Shown here one piece after another: positions 44,495 through 54,398 of a DNA stretch of 64,000 bases. Position 1 is the stretch's first letter. Each line of letters begins with the position of its first letter. A model generated the notes under the pieces. It worked only from the letters and a program-made list of their open reading frames with translations, ran no database searches and was not told the DNA's origin. This DNA comes from Acidithiobacillus thiooxidans ATCC 19377 (GTDB taxonomy: Bacteria > Pseudomonadota > Gammaproteobacteria > Acidithiobacillales > Acidithiobacillaceae): contig NZ_CP045571.1 of the NCBI RefSeq assembly GCF_009662475.1, positions 1,114,501-1,178,500 of the forward strand, given 5' to 3'. The position numbers and the translations under genes are program-made.

Positions 44495-45508
44495 ATGGCT
44501 GAAGAGGGAAAAAATAAGCCTATTGTCATAAAACGCATCAAAAAAGGAGGCGGCGGAGGCCACGGTGGTGCCTGGAAAATCGCTTATGCGGATTTCATCA
44601 CCGCCATGATGGCCTTCTTTTTGTTGATGTGGTTACTGGGGTCCACTACCAAAGCACAATTACAAGGGATTGCCCAGTGGTTTAAAAATCCTGAGAGGGT
44701 TTCATTGATGGGGGGACCCGGTAGTGGATCTTCCAATTCCATTTTGCCCGGCGGTGGCAAGAATCTGACGAAAACTGTTGGCGAAATTCAGCGCGGCGAA
44801 AAGCGGCAAAATCTTGCCAGTAATCCGACCCTCACTGCGGCTGTAGAAGCAGTGGATCGTAAGAATCTGGACCATTTGAAAAAAGCCCTGGAAGCACAAA
44901 TTGCCAGCAACCCTGCGCTGGCGGCTTTTCGTCACCAGTTATTGATCAATATTACTCCGGAAGGATTGCGAATCCAGGTGGTGGATAGCGCCAAACGTTC
45001 CATGTTCCCGAATGGCAGCACTGTTCTGGAGCCTTATGCTCAGACGATTTTCAAGGCTATTGCACCAACCTTGAATCAATTACCCAATCAGATCAGTATT
45101 ACCGGGCATACGGATGCCGTACGTTATGCGAATGGCGGCAAAGGCTACAGTAATTTCAATCTGTCGGCGGGACGTGCCAACGCTGTTCGCCAGGTGCTGG
45201 TTCAGAATGGTCTGGATGAAAGTAAAATACTGAGAGTAGTCGGCATGGGATCGGCGGTGTTGTACGTGCCTAAAGAGCCGGACTCTCCCTTGAATAGACG
45301 GGTAAGCATCGTAGTATTAAGTCAAAAAGCGGCATTGCGGATTGTTAATAATCAGAAAATGGAAAAAAGTGTGGATAATAGCAGTGCTGCTCAACAAATC
45401 ATCGGTGGGGCCGCCGCCGAAAAGCCAACTATTGCCGGGAGTATGCCCGCAGCCACTCCAGGAGTGCTTCCATTGCCATTGGCCGCGCCCGCTAAAAGCC
45501 CTGGGTGA
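44495..45508 (+). CDS. motB: MotB, peptidoglycan-anchored stator subunit
   Basis: A 337-residue stator protein. The N-terminus has HGGAWKIAYADFITAMMAFF, where the Asp of ADF is the proton-binding residue. The OmpA-like peptidoglycan-binding domain follows at about residues 170-280 (ISITGHTDAVRYANGG, NLSAGRANAVRQVLVQNGLD). The last 50 residues are Ala/Pro-rich. It pairs with MotA and may also serve the orphan MotC. It converges with the HDOD-REC-GGDEF gene; the 99-nt gap holds no clear terminator. Confidence 0.95.
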   Translation: MAEEGKNKPIVIKRIKKGGGGGHGGAWKIAYADFITAMMAFFLLMWLLGSTTKAQLQGIAQWFKNPERVSLMGGPGSGSSNSILPGGGKNLTKTVGEIQRGEKRQNLASNPTLTAAVEAVDRKNLDHLKKALEAQIASNPALAAFRHQLLINITPEGLRIQVVDSAKRSMFPNGSTVLEPYAQTIFKAIAPTLNQLPNQISITGHTDAVRYANGGKGYSNFNLSAGRANAVRQVLVQNGLDESKILRVVGMGSAVLYVPKEPDSPLNRRVSIVVLSQKAALRIVNNQKMEKSVDNSSAAQQIIGGAAAEKPTIAGSMPAATPGVLPLPLAAPAKSPG

Positions 45509-45607
45509 AAACCACCTAATTGCCAATGATCCGCAACTTGAAGACCTGCCAATAGGGCTATGGTCCCTCGACCCTCTGCAAAACCAGTTTTTGAATCAGG
45601 CCGATCA

Positions 45608-47410
45608 TTATGCAGCACTCCCAGTAGCTTTGGGCGCACAAATCACCTGATTTCGACCATTTCGCTTGGCTTCAAGCAAAGCCTGATCCGCAGCACGCAT
45701 TAATGTCTCGCTGTCAGTTATGTCTTCAGTTAATTCGGCAACACCGGCACTAATGGTAATGGGCGGCAGCTTGTCAGACAGACTCATGGCTTTGCGACGG
45801 ATACGTTCGGCCAAGGCGGCTGCGTCTGTCAATTGGCATTGGAGGCAGACAATCATGAATTCTTCTCCTCCCACCCGTGCCGTAAGATCACCCACTCGTG
45901 ACGTTTCCAGAAGTAGTTTTCCCATGGCTTCCAGTACCAGGTCTCCTTGATCATGGCCATGTTGATCATTGATTTGTTTGAAATAATCAATATCTATCAT
46001 GATACAGCTTAAAATGCTTTGACTGCGCAGGGCATTCGACCAGTGCTGCTTCAGAAACTCATCCGCTCCGCGACGATTGGCAAGACCGGTTAATGCATCT
46101 TTCATAGCCATGGATTGTAACGAGTTATTTTGATGAATGAGTTTTTCGCAGTTACTTTCAAGTGAAGAAATGAATTCTACTATCTGTTGGGCTACAGCAA
46201 GTTTAGCTAATAGAACACTCCGGGATATAGTCTTGCTCAAATAATCGTTGGCACCGGCTTGCAAAGCTTCCACGGCATAGCTCTGATCGTAATGAGCCGT
46301 CAAAATAATAATGTACAGTCGGGGGCCAAACTCGCGGCGCAGCCGACGACATAAATCCAGACCGTCGATTTCGGGCATCACCCAATCCAACAGAATAATC
46401 CGAGGAGAATTTTTATAAATAATGGTGAAGGCTTCGTCTGCAGTGGAAGCCTGAAGGGTTTGATAACCGGCAGGCTCGAGAGTGCGCTGTAACAATGCCC
46501 GGTCTCCGGCCTGGTCATCTACTAGAAGTAGTGGTTTGTTGCGAATATCTTGGTGATCCTCTCGTAAACGCATCAACGTATTACGTATGGACTCCAGGTT
46601 TTCAAGTCCCGGGGGAGAATGCGGCAATTCAAAAATTTCGGCGATATCTCTCCACTCAGCGAGTATATGGTGAATCATGGTTACGAAGTGCGGCGTATTC
46701 ATCCACCAGCTTTGGATGTTTTCCTGCAGGACTTCCAGGCTGCGATCAGACGCTGGAGACATGGCCCATTCAGTGATACTACGTCCGGCACCGAGAATGC
46801 GAATAAGGGTTTGCAGTCGATCTGGCGCGCTATTGGATGCGTGCTCAAGTTCGAAATCAGTGCCGGAACTGCAGTTTTCAATAGCCATAACCATGGTTTC
46901 CGGGAGTCGCCACTGCCGCATCAGAGCGGCAGTCAAATCATGACGACTAAATCCGAATTCATTTTTTTCCAGAATTTTCTGCTCAGCAAAACTTAGGCCT
47001 TTATTGTTAAATATGATGCTTTTTTCTGGAGCAGTACAGACCATCATCAAACTGCCGATTTCACTTAATAAGCCAAAAATAAAAATCTCACCGGCGGGCC
47101 AGTTCCCGATTTCTTTTGCCAGGGCCTGCATAGCAATCGCCCGTAACAAGCTGGCTGACCAGAAACGATTCAAATCAAAATCAGGAGCGTCAGGAAGTTT
47201 TTCAGTGATCAGGGTAAGGCCCAGCGCCATGCGAACTACCACCTGCAGACCGATTCGCATCAAAGCTTCATCTAAAGATACAATCGGGCGCGAAGGACGA
47301 TATATGGGGGAATTGGCGAGCTTGATGGTTTTGGCTACCAAAATCGGATCAAGCCGAATGAGCCGCGCAGCTTCGTCCAGGCTTGCATCTTCTTTTTGCA
47401 GCAAGTCCAT
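45608..47410 (-). CDS. HDOD-REC-GGDEF protein, 5' end removed by ISL3 insertion
   Basis: A 600-residue remaining ORF. The HDOD domain (about residues 1-215) begins abruptly at LLQKEDASLDEAARLIRLDP. A receiver domain follows at about 290-405 (LLLVDDQAGDRALLQRTL, with the phosphoacceptor in ILLDWVMPEIDG). A GGDEF domain ends the protein, with RVGGEEF (about 515) and an I-site RVGD. The native gene began at 48795: excising the ISL3 element and one 8-bp duplication joins 43 nt to 1835 nt, exactly 626 codons, giving a 625-residue protein whose first residues (MLIEAFLPQLEKGN) complete the HDOD start. In the current state only the ATG at 47410 is usable and it has a weak ribosome site. Confidence 0.9.
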   Translation of the reverse strand: MDLLQKEDASLDEAARLIRLDPILVAKTIKLANSPIYRPSRPIVSLDEALMRIGLQVVVRMALGLTLITEKLPDAPDFDLNRFWSASLLRAIAMQALAKEIGNWPAGEIFIFGLLSEIGSLMMVCTAPEKSIIFNNKGLSFAEQKILEKNEFGFSRHDLTAALMRQWRLPETMVMAIENCSSGTDFELEHASNSAPDRLQTLIRILGAGRSITEWAMSPASDRSLEVLQENIQSWWMNTPHFVTMIHHILAEWRDIAEIFELPHSPPGLENLESIRNTLMRLREDHQDIRNKPLLLVDDQAGDRALLQRTLEPAGYQTLQASTADEAFTIIYKNSPRIILLDWVMPEIDGLDLCRRLRREFGPRLYIIILTAHYDQSYAVEALQAGANDYLSKTISRSVLLAKLAVAQQIVEFISSLESNCEKLIHQNNSLQSMAMKDALTGLANRRGADEFLKQHWSNALRSQSILSCIMIDIDYFKQINDQHGHDQGDLVLEAMGKLLLETSRVGDLTARVGGEEFMIVCLQCQLTDAAALAERIRRKAMSLSDKLPPITISAGVAELTEDITDSETLMRAADQALLEAKRNGRNQVICAPKATGSAA

Positions 47411-47442
47411 GAGCGCTAACGTGCTTTGCGAAGGAGAAGGAC

Positions 47443-47450
47443 AATTACCT
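47443..47450 (+). repeat. Target-site duplication, left copy (ISL3 element)
   Basis: AATTACCT directly precedes the ISL3-type element and is repeated exactly at 48753-48760. Confidence 0.93.
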
Positions 47451-48752
47451 GGCTCTTCGTCAGATCGAGTGGGTAGGGTTTACAATGCAGCGGAGCAGTT
47501 GTGTCCCGAATAGGAGTTAGCTGATGGTCCCAGAAGAGCTGTTTTCTCTCGCGTTAGGGTTGGTACCGCCGTGGTTGGTGGACGATGTGACCTTCCAAGT
47601 GGAGGAGAAGCGCCTGGATCTGCACATCAACTTTCCCAAGGGCAGTCGCTTTGCTTGCCCCGTCTGTGGTGAGGAGTGTCCGGTACATGACACCCGTGAA
47701 CATACTTGGCGGCACATGGATTTCTTTCAGCATGAAGCCTATCTCCACGCCCGCGTACCCCGTGTGATGTGCCCGGAACATGGGGTGCATCAGATCCCTG
47801 TTCCCTGGGCGCGGGAAGGCTCGCGTTTCACCCTGCTCTTTGAAGCGCTGATCATGACCCTGGTGCGGGAGATGCCGGTATTGACAGTAGCCCGCCTGAT
47901 CGGCGAGACCGACACGCTCCTGTGGCGGGTGATTGACCACTATGTGCCCGAAGCCCGTACCAGAGTGGATATGGCCCATGTCCATGCCGTCGGCGTCGAT
48001 GAAACCAGCAGTCGGCGCGGCCATGACTACATCACGCTCTTCGTAGATCTGGAAGCTAGGCGACTGCTGTTTGCCACCCCCGGTAAGGACGTCTCCACTT
48101 TTGCGCGATTTGCCACAGACCTTGAAGCCCATGGGGGCAGCGCAGAAGCTGTCACGGACGTCAGCATGGACTTGTCTCCCGCCTTCCAGAAAGGGGCTAA
48201 AGAGCATCTTCCCAACGCCCAGGTGACCTTTGATCGTTTCCACCTCATGAAGCTCGTCAACGAGGCCGTGGACGCGGTACGCAGGAGCGAAGCATTTACC
48301 CAGCCAGACCTCAAAAAGACCCGCTGGCTCTGGCTCAAGAATGAACGGAAACTCAAGGTGAAGCAGAAAGAAAAGCTGCAGGCATTACTCAAAGACCAGA
48401 ACCTCAAGACGGCGCAGGCCTACCAATTCCGCCTGACCTTTCAGGACATCTTCACGATCAAGAATCGCCATCAGGGTGCTACCCTCTTGAAAGCCTGGTT
48501 GGAAAACGCCAAGACCAGCGATCTGCCGCCTATCGTCAAGGTTGCCTACACCATCATGAATCATTGGGATGGTGTGCTCCACTGGTTTGAGAGCCAGATC
48601 ACCAATGGAATTCTGGAAGGTTTTAACAGCCTCATTCAATCCGCCAAGGCGAAAGCTCGGGGTTACCGTACCCACAAGAACTTTATCAATATGGCCTACC
48701 TGATCTTGGGTAAGCTGGATCTCAGGCTACCCACTTGAAATGACGAGGAACC
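47451..48752 (+). mobile_element. ISL3-family insertion sequence, 1302 bp
   Basis: Complete element with imperfect terminal inverted repeats of 26 bp (21 matches), beginning GGCTCTTCGTCA at the left and, on the opposite strand, GGTTCCTCGTCA at the right; both share AGTGGGTAG. An exact 8-bp duplication flanks it, the usual ISL3 target size. It holds one transposase gene oriented opposite to the disrupted HDOD-REC-GGDEF gene. Confidence 0.94.
47524..48738 (+). CDS. ISL3-family transposase
   Basis: A 404-residue transposase of the ISL3/IS1167 type. The N-terminal zinc ribbon shows CPVCGEECPVH and a second Cys-His pair (VMCPEHGVHQ). The catalytic domain includes HAVGVDETSSRRGHDY, the VTDVSMDLSPAFQKG strand and a late Glu in ITNGILEGFNSLIQSAKAKA. 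The frame is intact. An AGGAG site precedes the ATG. Confidence 0.94.
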   Translation: MVPEELFSLALGLVPPWLVDDVTFQVEEKRLDLHINFPKGSRFACPVCGEECPVHDTREHTWRHMDFFQHEAYLHARVPRVMCPEHGVHQIPVPWAREGSRFTLLFEALIMTLVREMPVLTVARLIGETDTLLWRVIDHYVPEARTRVDMAHVHAVGVDETSSRRGHDYITLFVDLEARRLLFATPGKDVSTFARFATDLEAHGGSAEAVTDVSMDLSPAFQKGAKEHLPNAQVTFDRFHLMKLVNEAVDAVRRSEAFTQPDLKKTRWLWLKNERKLKVKQKEKLQALLKDQNLKTAQAYQFRLTFQDIFTIKNRHQGATLLKAWLENAKTSDLPPIVKVAYTIMNHWDGVLHWFESQITNGILEGFNSLIQSAKAKARGYRTHKNFINMAYLILGKLDLRLPT

Positions 48753-48795
48753 AATTACCTTTTTCTAGCTGCGGCAAAAAAGCTTCAATAAGCAT
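48753..48795 (-). pseudogene. Displaced 5' end of the HDOD-REC-GGDEF gene
   Basis: Native start and first 14 codons of the gene whose remainder lies at 45608-47442. The minus-strand ATG at 48795 follows AAAGGGA and opens MLIEAFLPQLEKGN, which continues in frame across the IS junction. It lies 33 nt downstream of the EAL-HDOD stop, so the two genes were probably one operon. Confidence 0.85.
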
Positions 48796-48828
48796 TATGA
48801 TGCGTCCCTTTCCATGGTCTAAATTGGC

Positions 48829-50085
48829 TTATTTTAAACTGGATGCCCAGTTCATTGCATCCAGTGAAGCGGTCGTGATTTCTGCAAGTGGAAGTCCCAG
48901 TTTTTTTCCCATTTCTTTAACAGTGTCAAGATCTCCATGCTCTGCTGCTTCAATAAGTCCAAGTACGGCACCGTCTTCGCCCTCATGATAAATAAGCGCC
49001 TTGCGCATTTCATCGGAAATTTTTAATTCATTCAACAGATCTGGCAGTGGCTGCTTTAGATAGACATCCAGCAGCGACAACATACCCGCGAGAAAGCTGC
49101 GATGGATAGTGGCTGGCTGATCATCGAGGACTGGAGATTTTTCTCTGAGAATTTCAGCAAATTTGGCGCGGGTTGCGGCCATAGTGAGAATGGATGATTT
49201 TTGTGTACCCCGACTGGCAAACAGCAGCAAAGTCAGCCAGCGTTGCAGGGGGTGACGTCCAAGCAAAATAAGGGCCTGGCGAATGCTTTCTATTTCTTGA
49301 CCACGTGTCATTCCAGCAGAGTTCAAATAGCGTAAAAGTTGATAAGAAAGGCCGGGATCACGACGGAAAGCTTCTTCTATGTCACTGACGGGGTTTTCTT
49401 CGAGGAGCAGATTGAGCAAATTGAAAATGGTATGTTGATTGGAGGTCAGGGTTTTCCCTTTAACGATTTCCGGCTCCATGTAGTAGAAGCCCTGACTGTA
49501 ATCGACGCCTGCCTCAAAGCAGCGTCGAGCCAAAACGGCCGTTTCCACGCGCGTGGCAACTATTGCAGGATGTCGAGGGAGCTTGGAGTTTTTGATTTGC
49601 CTGATCCAAGCTTCCCATTGTTCCGGCGTGTTGTTCAAACAGTCGATTTTGATGAAGTCCACAATTTTGAGTAATGCCAGATGCCAAGGGGAGCCTTCGA
49701 AACGATCCAGGGCCAGGCGAAAACCCAGTTTTTGTAACTGCAGCAGGTGGCTGAGGAACTCACGGCTGGGTGCTTCGGTAATGGTGAACTCGGGTATGAC
49801 TTGTCGGGCGGGAAACAATTCCAGGCTTTTCTCGTCAAAATTGCTGTTGGTGAAATTGATGAAGGCCGGCTTTCCGCCGAGCAGGCTTTCAAGATTGTAA
49901 ACGCTGAAAGTTTTGATCAGAACTCGGGCAGAGCAAAGAAAGGGATCTTCCATTGGGCCGCTACTTTCATTGCGCGCAAAAAGCTCATAGCCGATGATTT
50001 CATCTTGGCGTCCGAGGATGGCTTGCCGGGCCACCAGTTCTTGACTTTCTTCAGGGGAAATTGAGTTTTGGGAGTTTAGGCTCAT
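48829..50085 (-). CDS. EAL-HDOD (YuxH-type) protein with degenerate EAL domain
   Basis: A 418-residue protein: an EAL-like domain (about residues 15-210) then a HDOD domain (about 215-405). The EAL active site is degraded: YELFAR replaces the EAL motif, the LExTE position reads FTITE, and the DDFG motif reads LDRFEG. It is therefore probably not a phosphodiesterase and may sense c-di-GMP or act as a scaffold. HDOD features include FRRDPGLSYQLLRYLNSAGM. Related proteins regulate motility. It starts 33 nt upstream of the displaced HDOD-REC-GGDEF start. Confidence 0.88.
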   Translation of the reverse strand: MSLNSQNSISPEESQELVARQAILGRQDEIIGYELFARNESSGPMEDPFLCSARVLIKTFSVYNLESLLGGKPAFINFTNSNFDEKSLELFPARQVIPEFTITEAPSREFLSHLLQLQKLGFRLALDRFEGSPWHLALLKIVDFIKIDCLNNTPEQWEAWIRQIKNSKLPRHPAIVATRVETAVLARRCFEAGVDYSQGFYYMEPEIVKGKTLTSNQHTIFNLLNLLLEENPVSDIEEAFRRDPGLSYQLLRYLNSAGMTRGQEIESIRQALILLGRHPLQRWLTLLLFASRGTQKSSILTMAATRAKFAEILREKSPVLDDQPATIHRSFLAGMLSLLDVYLKQPLPDLLNELKISDEMRKALIYHEGEDGAVLGLIEAAEHGDLDTVKEMGKKLGLPLAEITTASLDAMNWASSLK

Positions 50086-50209
50086 TTTGTTAACACATCC
50101 TCGACACTTTAATGTTACGGCAATTAGGCAATTTTCTGGAATCTAGCAACCCTGTGGATAATCATTATGGCGCAATACCGATAGCTGCACGAGCAGAATC
50201 AAGAAGTCC

Positions 50210-50237
50210 TAAAGTTTTATCTACTTCGTGCCGTAAG
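50210..50237 (+). promoter_or_regulatory. FliA-like promoter upstream of the cheB remnant
   Basis: TAAAGTTT-N12-GCCGTAAG has a perfect -35 element and the same 12-nt spacer as the other two FliA sites here; the -10 differs at its last three bases. Located in the 263-nt gap 50086-50348, it could drive the downstream 21-codon ORF, the cheB fragment and the GGDEF-EAL gene. Confidence 0.6.
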
Positions 50238-50286
50238 AACTTTGACTGCTTTAAATTTGATACAACGCTCCAGGATGGATAAATAA

Positions 50287-50698
<412 letters not shown>

Positions 50699-50699
<1 letters not shown>

Positions 50700-53506
50700 T
50701 GATAACAACTTCTCAGGGCTTGGCTGATGAAAATTCCGTCATGCCGGAACCGTTGAAAAAGCTCATACTGATGTCGCGGCGCATTCAAAAACGGCAGCAT
50801 ATTTTTATCCTGTCAATTTTGCTGGTTTTTTCGAGTCTGGTTGGCCTGACGGTTTTCAGCATAGAGAGCTGGCAACAGCACTTGCTGGATCGTTCCCGGC
50901 TGCGCACTCAGGAAGCAGCCATGCGCCTGGCCGAAAGCTTTTCCAGCAATCTCGCTGCCATGATTCAGATGCATATGCGTGACTTACAGTTTATGACGAG
51001 TTTGCCGACCGGGGAGCTAAGCCCCGATCTGCTGCGTCGTTTTAACAATATGCACCCCTGGCTTTCGGGAGTGGCCTGCCGTTCGGCTGATGCTTCGCAT
51101 AAATCCCCGCTGGCGGTAGATTATCCGCTGGATTTCAATATGTTGCTATCAGATGGCGTCAATACCTGGAAAGGCGGAGTAGACCGCTCCTTTGTGGACA
51201 AGAAGGGGCTGCTGCATATTCCTCTGCGTATTTTTGCGTTATCTGCCCAGCCAACCGGCAAGCATTTTTATAGAATTTGTCAGGCGGACTTGTTTTTTGG
51301 CAACCAGCATGCCAGTGCCAGCCCGGAGCATGCGTACATGCTGCTGCTTCTGGACGGTCAACACCATGTCCTCGCTCAATGGATGAATGGACACTGGCAA
51401 CAGGCAGGCGATATTCCTGAGGCCTGGGCCACCCATCTGGAGATCCCGGTTCGCAGTACACCGTGGACGATGCAGGTGCGCTGGGATTCTCAACCACTCC
51501 CTGATCTTCAGCATTTACTGGATCGTCTGGATATCTGGACAGTATTGCTACTAGCTGCTGAATCTGGACTGGCTTTGGTCGCCTTGATCTGGATGTATCG
51601 GCGTTTTGTGGAAAGCCGTTATCAGCGGGCGCATCAAGCCTTACATGAAATGGTAAATGAGGCGCAAGATGTTGATGAAATCTATCAGGGCCTGGTGCAG
51701 CTTAGTGTGTTAGGTACAGGGGCGTTAGCGGCCTATGTGGCTGTGCCTGATGAAAAACAGGGCATTTTATCCGTGGTGGCGGCTTCGGCCCGTAAACCAG
51801 GGCTTGCTGGGACGCTCCGGCATCTTCCCCTGAGTCTCGATCCGGAGAATTTACCTTGGGGGCAACTCCTGCCCTCTCTGGCGTATCGTCTACAATGCCG
51901 GGTGACTCCGCGAACCCCTCATATTTCCGGCATGATGACCAAGGCGATGGTTGCTTATCCACAATTGCGGGGTTTTCGGGAGGTTATCGCCTGGCCGGTC
52001 ATGGCGGCAAGATCGCCTTTTCCAGTAGCCATTTTTGTGCTGGAAATAACCCGTCTGACCCGCTGGCTTTTTGGCCGAAGTTTAATTGTGCATTGGGAAT
52101 CCTTGTTGCACGATCTCGAAAGCTATAAGGAAAAAATACAAGCGATAAAAGAGAAGGAGCGCCTGCTGCAGACGGATGCATTAACCGGATTACCGAACCG
52201 GTCCCATTTTACCACGCTCGTTACAAATAGTCTGAACACTGTCAGTGAAGCTCAGTCATTATTTGGTTTGGCCTTGCTGGATATGGATATGTTTAATGAG
52301 ATCAATACTTCTTTCAGTTCACTGGAAGCGGATCAATGTTTACAGGAAATTGCCTGTCAATTACAGGGAGTGCTGCCCCAAACTGATGATATCCTGGCGC
52401 GTGTCGGTGGTGATGAGTTCGGGCTTTTCATTAAATTAAACGATGCAGATCACGCTATTTCAATCGGAGAAGAGATTCTGAAAGCTGTTCAGAATTCGGC
52501 ACGCAAAATATTGGACTCGACTTTATCTACGTCTATTGGCTGGGCGATGTTTCCGGCAGATGGACAAGATGTTTATACGCTGATAGCCCAGGCCGATGAA
52601 GCGCTGGCCGAAGCCAAGCGCCAGGGCGGAAATGCTTTTAAGTTTTTTGCAGGAGAAGTCTCTCGCCGTGCGAAGCAAAGACTGTGGGTACGACGGGATT
52701 TTCCATGTGCTTTGCAGAAGGGGGATGTACATTTTTTCCTGCAGCCCAAAGCCGATATGCTGAAAGGCTGTTTGACCGGCGTGGAAATGCTGGCGCGCTG
52801 GTGTCCAGCACATGCTCACTGGATTGGACCCGGCAAATTTATGCCTTATGTCGAAGAAAATGCCCACCTGGTTAGAATGTTAGGCTGTTGGGCCCTGGAA
52901 GAAGCCGCGCGCTTAGGCAAGCGCATGCGCTCAGAAGGTCTGGAGTTGCAGATTTCGCTGAATATAGGGGCCAAACATTTTCTTGATCCCGCATTTATGC
53001 AGGATATTGAACAGTTGTGTCCTGATGGTAAGGGTTTTACCTTGGAAATTACCGAAACAGCTTCTGTTATCGGGCGTAAATCTGCGCGTCCAGTTATGGA
53101 ATGGTGCCAAATGCGCGGATTCAAGTTATCCATGGATGATTTTGGGACCGGATACTCTTCACTGCTTTCTGTTGCCCGTTTACGCTTCGATGAGTTGAAG
53201 CTGGATCAGAGTTTTATTCGGGCATTCCGTGAGGATATCGCCAGTTTTGGTGTGGCGGGAGCCAGTCACCTGCTCAGCCAGCTGACGGACTGCGATTTGG
53301 TTGCAGAGGGTATATCCACTCCAGATGAGCTTCATTTGTGGCTACAACTTGGTGGTCGCTATATTCAGGGATACCTTCTTTCTCCTCCGCTGCCGGAAAA
53401 TGCCTTTTTTACCTGGCGAGATTGCCTGATTCCGCCGGTGCTCCGTTCGGTACGAACGGTAGGTCTTCAGGATATGGCTGGTCTCTGGCAGGAAATTCAT
53501 GCATAG
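50699..53506 (+). CDS. Membrane GGDEF-EAL protein
   Basis: A 935-residue protein. A first membrane span (about residues 36-54) and a second (about 276-300) bracket a periplasmic sensor region of about 220 residues. A GAF-like region follows (about 310-455). GGDEF shows RVGGDEF (about 569) but the I-site Arg is replaced (QTDD). The EAL domain (about 690-915) reads EML for EAL but keeps the metal and catalytic residues in SLNIG, LEITET, DDFGTGYSSL, LKLDQSF and VAEGIS. It could therefore degrade c-di-GMP. Its ATG overlaps the cheB remnant stop. Confidence 0.92.
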
Positions 53507-53575
53507 CTCAGAACTGACGACAGCTATCATGGGTGCTGATAAGATAATGCATATTCTGGATCAGAGCGGGTTTTT

Positions 53576-54370
53576 ATGACGGAACAAATTCATGACATGC
53601 GTCGCCATCTGTTTTCCGAACGTTTTCGTGTTACCGCCTCGGTAAAAGCGTCAGGTATCCTGGAAAATGTATGGCGGGAACATATTTTCTGTACCTTGTG
53701 GCTGGATGACCAGTCTCAGAGTTATAACACACTGTTGCTGAACATAAAGTCGGAAAGTGAATTACACATTGATGTGCCTTTGAATTTTCCGAAACAGATT
53801 GAAGCTGGCTTGCAAGTCACGGTACTTTCCCGGGTAGATGGGGTGATCAGTGGTTTTCGGAGCCAAATATTGCGTCAAGAAGAATCTGACATTGTTCTGC
53901 ATTATCCCGATGCGATTTATCAGTTACAGCGTCGTCAGCTTTTTCGGGTACCTCCCACCGTACAGGATCCCGATGAGGTGGAAATTTATCGTCAGGGTGC
54001 CTTGATGGTTTCTGGACGTATGCAGGATATCAGTGCCGGAGGAATCCGGATTATGAGTCGCTGTCCCAAGGATCTGCCTTTTCAGCCCAGCGAAATTTTA
54101 TCTCAGTTGGTATTTAAAATTCGCGATAGTGATCCTTTGCACATGCCGGCAGTTATTCGTTTCGTGGACAATCATGTTGCGGGTGCTACCGGCGTCATTC
54201 TGGGTGTGGAGTTTCAAAATCCACCAGCCGCTGATCAGGAAAAAGTGGCCCAATATGTGCAAACCCGTGATCGGGAAATATTGAGGATGCTGGGTATTGG
54301 ACTGCGCAGTTCAGGAAAACAGCAACCTTCTTCTTGGGGCGGTAAAATAAAAAGCTGGTGGAAAAGCTGA
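53576..54370 (+). CDS. ycgR: YcgR-type PilZ flagellar brake protein
   Basis: A 264-residue c-di-GMP receptor. The N-terminal YcgR domain (about 10-115) precedes a PilZ domain (about 117-245) with the ligand motifs RRQLFRVPP (R-x3-R) and DISAGGIRI (D-x-S-x2-G). When bound to c-di-GMP, YcgR contacts MotA or FliG and slows the motor. Its presence after five c-di-GMP enzyme genes supports a local motility brake. A weak GCTGATAA element lies upstream without a good -35. Confidence 0.88.
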   Translation: MTEQIHDMRRHLFSERFRVTASVKASGILENVWREHIFCTLWLDDQSQSYNTLLLNIKSESELHIDVPLNFPKQIEAGLQVTVLSRVDGVISGFRSQILRQEESDIVLHYPDAIYQLQRRQLFRVPPTVQDPDEVEIYRQGALMVSGRMQDISAGGIRIMSRCPKDLPFQPSEILSQLVFKIRDSDPLHMPAVIRFVDNHVAGATGVILGVEFQNPPAADQEKVAQYVQTRDREILRMLGIGLRSSGKQQPSSWGGKIKSWWKS

Positions 54371-54398
54371 CGGTTGAGATGCCTGAAGAAATGCGCGC

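Noticed and set aside
50153-50161. Perfect DnaA-box-like TGTGGATAA in the gap before the cheB remnant
   Set aside because: It is a single copy without clustered boxes or an AT-rich unwinding region, so an origin is not supported.
53540-53556. GCTGATAA element upstream of the YcgR-type gene
   Set aside because: No acceptable -35 element lies at the 12-nt spacing seen at the other FliA sites.
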